From the NCBI GenBank assembly GCA_014238125.1, contig JABABS010000011.1, positions 1 through 64,000 on the forward strand: a stretch of 64,000 nt of DNA, read 5' to 3'. Position numbers and translations under genes: made by a program. The notes below the pieces were generated by a model that made no database searches, was not told where the DNA came from, and worked only from the letters and a program-made list of their open reading frames with translations. Numbering within the stretch: the stretch's first letter is position 1; each line of letters starts with the position of its first letter. Positions 62,784 through 64,000 of the stretch are shown here, one piece after another. This stretch comes from Phycisphaerales bacterium. Its GTDB lineage: Bacteria > Planctomycetota > Phycisphaerae > Phycisphaerales > SM1A02.

Positions 62784-64000
62784 TTAGTTGATATTCAAGG
62801 TACCAGCTCCACCAGGTCCGCCATTCCATTCACCAAGACGAATATAGTATGTTGCACCAGCAACACAGTTATATTCAATAAAGGAGCTGTATGCTTGGCA
62901 TCCAGCTGGATCGACATCGATATCACCATTACATGCAACTTGATTATCACATGCATCTTCATAAAGAACCATTGAAGTGTCAAATGAAGAACCGTCACAA
63001 GTATCAAAAGTGGTCAAACCACCTGTTGCTACATACATGTACCAACCATCATTAGTGTTGTTCCAGTCCATAGCAAAAGGACCAGTACAAGCAGCTTCGT
63101 CAGGTTGTGGTTGACTTGGAGTCATAACTGAAGTGTCAAATGCAGTTGCACCATCGCTTACAGCAATAGCTTCTGTACATTCATCACCTGCAGCAGCAGC
63201 TTCACAAACAGCTGTTGAGCAGTCTTGTGAACCATCAAATGTACCACCTGCAGCAGCACAATCAGCTGCGTACATGTCCATACATGAGAGGTCTTCCATA
63301 CAGCAAGCACCAAGTGTGGCTGCTTCTGCACTGATAGTAATGACATAGTTTTCCAAACCACTACCACAAGTCCATGCTGTATTCCATTCAGAAGCTCCTG
63401 CGATTACTGAGTAATCGCCAGCACCAAATGCAGCAAGGGTTACGGTACCTTCATAACCGCCTGGCATGACATAAGCTTCGACGAAAGCGCCGCTCACATT
63501 GTCAAGAATACCAAACAGAAGATCAGCACCAGAAGTACCTGCAGTCATACTGAAGTTACCACCAGCATTAACAGCTGCGTTAGTAAACCAGTCTAAGTCA
63601 CGGTAAGTACCGCCTGTAGGTCCATCTACGAATACAGTAGTTGTACCGCACATAGGAACGTCAAGCGTAATATCTTGCCATGCTGGAACACCAGCATTTA
63701 GACCACCGTTGCAGTCTAGAGTACCGTCATCACCATCTACAGCGCAATCATCACAGTTGTAATCAGAACCTGCAGGGCAACCTGAGTAAGGTTGTGGGCA
63801 GTCAGCCTCAGCACACATGATGGAACCATCATATGAACCACCAGCTGCAGCACAGTCAACAGATAACATGTCCATACATGAGCCATCAGGCAAGCAGCAT
63901 GAAGCTACTGAGTCATCAGCAAATGTAATTGTACATGTACCAGCACCTACAGCGGCATTGTAACCACCGAGACGAATATAAATATCCGAACCATCTACTG
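62784..64000 (-). CDS. Cys-rich secreted repeat protein (5' end beyond window)
   Basis: The frame stays open from 64000 to the stop at 62784, so at least 404 residues are visible and the start lies outside. A TTG at 63893 is just an internal Leu codon. The modules repeat: a domain end SDIYIRLGGYNAAVG, Cys units VASCCLPDGSCMDM and GACCMEDLSCMDM, a PPC-like domain with CGTTTVFVDGPTGGTYRDLDW, and a last domain with FDTCDGSSFDTSMVLYE and ATYYIRLGEWNGGPGG. The same module set occurs in the 917-residue protein downstream, so the two are paralogues. A strong terminator follows. Confidence 0.85.
   Translation of the reverse strand, partial: VDGSDIYIRLGGYNAAVGAGTCTITFADDSVASCCLPDGSCMDMLSVDCAAAGGSYDGSIMCAEADCPQPYSGCPAGSDYNCDDCAVDGDDGTLDCNGGLNAGVPAWQDITLDVPMCGTTTVFVDGPTGGTYRDLDWFTNAAVNAGGNFSMTAGTSGADLLFGILDNVSGAFVEAYVMPGGYEGTVTLAAFGAGDYSVIAGASEWNTAWTCGSGLENYVITISAEAATLGACCMEDLSCMDMYAADCAAAGGTFDGSQDCSTAVCEAAAAGDECTEAIAVSDGATAFDTSVMTPSQPQPDEAACTGPFAMDWNNTNDGWYMYVATGGLTTFDTCDGSSFDTSMVLYEDACDNQVACNGDIDVDPAGCQAYSSFIEYNCVAGATYYIRLGEWNGGPGGAGTLNIN

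Noticed and set aside
62784-63893. TTG at 63893 as the start of the last gene
   Set aside because: The frame stays open to 64000 with the same repeat module, so this is an internal Leu codon of a gene that starts outside the window.
1-64000. CRISPR arrays, insertion sequences or restriction-modification genes
   Set aside because: No regular spaced direct repeats, cas-like proteins, transposase motifs or methylase motifs were seen by eye.

Overview
The window reads as a compact chromosomal segment from a Gram-negative-type bacterium, most likely a planctomycete of the Phycisphaerae type; this is an inference from content. Supporting signs: Cys-rich secreted proteins with repeated GACC/GVCC-type modules and a dockerin-like DxDGD segment, CRTAC1/ASPIC and FG-GAP proteins beside TPR lipoproteins, a planctomycete-style tyrosine integrase next to a tRNA, an McsA/McsB arginine-kinase pair in an organism that also makes Kdo, and single-copy biosynthetic genes scattered rather than grouped. 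By eye the DNA is AT-leaning. Genes are tightly packed, with many 4-base start/stop overlaps. No stretch over 300 bases lacks a gene; the longest gap (about 285 bases, 53618-53902) holds a large hairpin.

Layout. 1-707: decayed integrase abutting a tRNA-Leu(GAG). 758-1807: queE-queD (7-deazaguanine). 7540-1830 (minus): kdsD, an HslV-like Ntn hydrolase, kdsC, a 994-residue LptC/LptA-like envelope protein, nuoC. 7584-12027: scpA, rluB (minus), YihY-type membrane protein, STAS protein, nuoB, HNH nuclease. 14827-12056 (minus): PQQ-propeller protein and purH. 14925-17351: ribE, a PP2C/RsbU-type phosphatase (minus) and a DUF192 lipoprotein (minus) that ends the operon kdsA-mcsA-mcsB-gluQ-DUF192 (20625-16860). 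20771-27980: DUF1444 protein, pabA/trpG, lipoprotein, amidohydrolase, moaC, trpF, rhomboid-TPR protein, citrate synthase. 28083-33189: FG-GAP protein, trypsin-like protease, Met-rich exported protein. 34901-33261 (minus): RsbW-like kinase, STAS protein, MlaE permease. 34931-43105: guaA, PIN-TRAM membrane protein, SRP RNA, dnaX, recR, rpoN, frr and pyrH. 43208-52661: an eight-gene run encoding a membrane-anchored vWA protein, TolQ/ExbB, two ExbD/TolR proteins and four large unrecognised envelope proteins. 52667-64000: small proteins, a response regulator, BudA-like lipoprotein, Mn-type SOD with a Cys tail, CRTAC1-TPR-zinc-ribbon operon and two related Cys-rich secreted proteins, the last running off the window.

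How the genes connect. Three of the four Kdo-forming steps (KdsD, KdsA, KdsC) plus an LPS-export-like protein and an MlaE permease imply an LPS-bearing outer membrane. Partner-switching parts (two STAS proteins, an RsbW-like kinase, an RsbU-like phosphatase) lie at three places and could form one pathway. nuoB and nuoC are separated by about 8 kb, so complex I genes are dispersed.

The strongest candidate for an undescribed system is the vWA-ExbB-ExbD-ExbD cluster at 43208-52661: a proton-channel motor without TonB, TolA, TolB or Pal, translationally linked to a vWA sensor/adaptor and very large solenoid-like proteins. The clearest regulatory signal is a run of ten A residues in dnaX (39123-39132), placed so that a -1 slip gives an immediate stop after the ATPase and oligomerisation domains, which would make a gamma-like short form.
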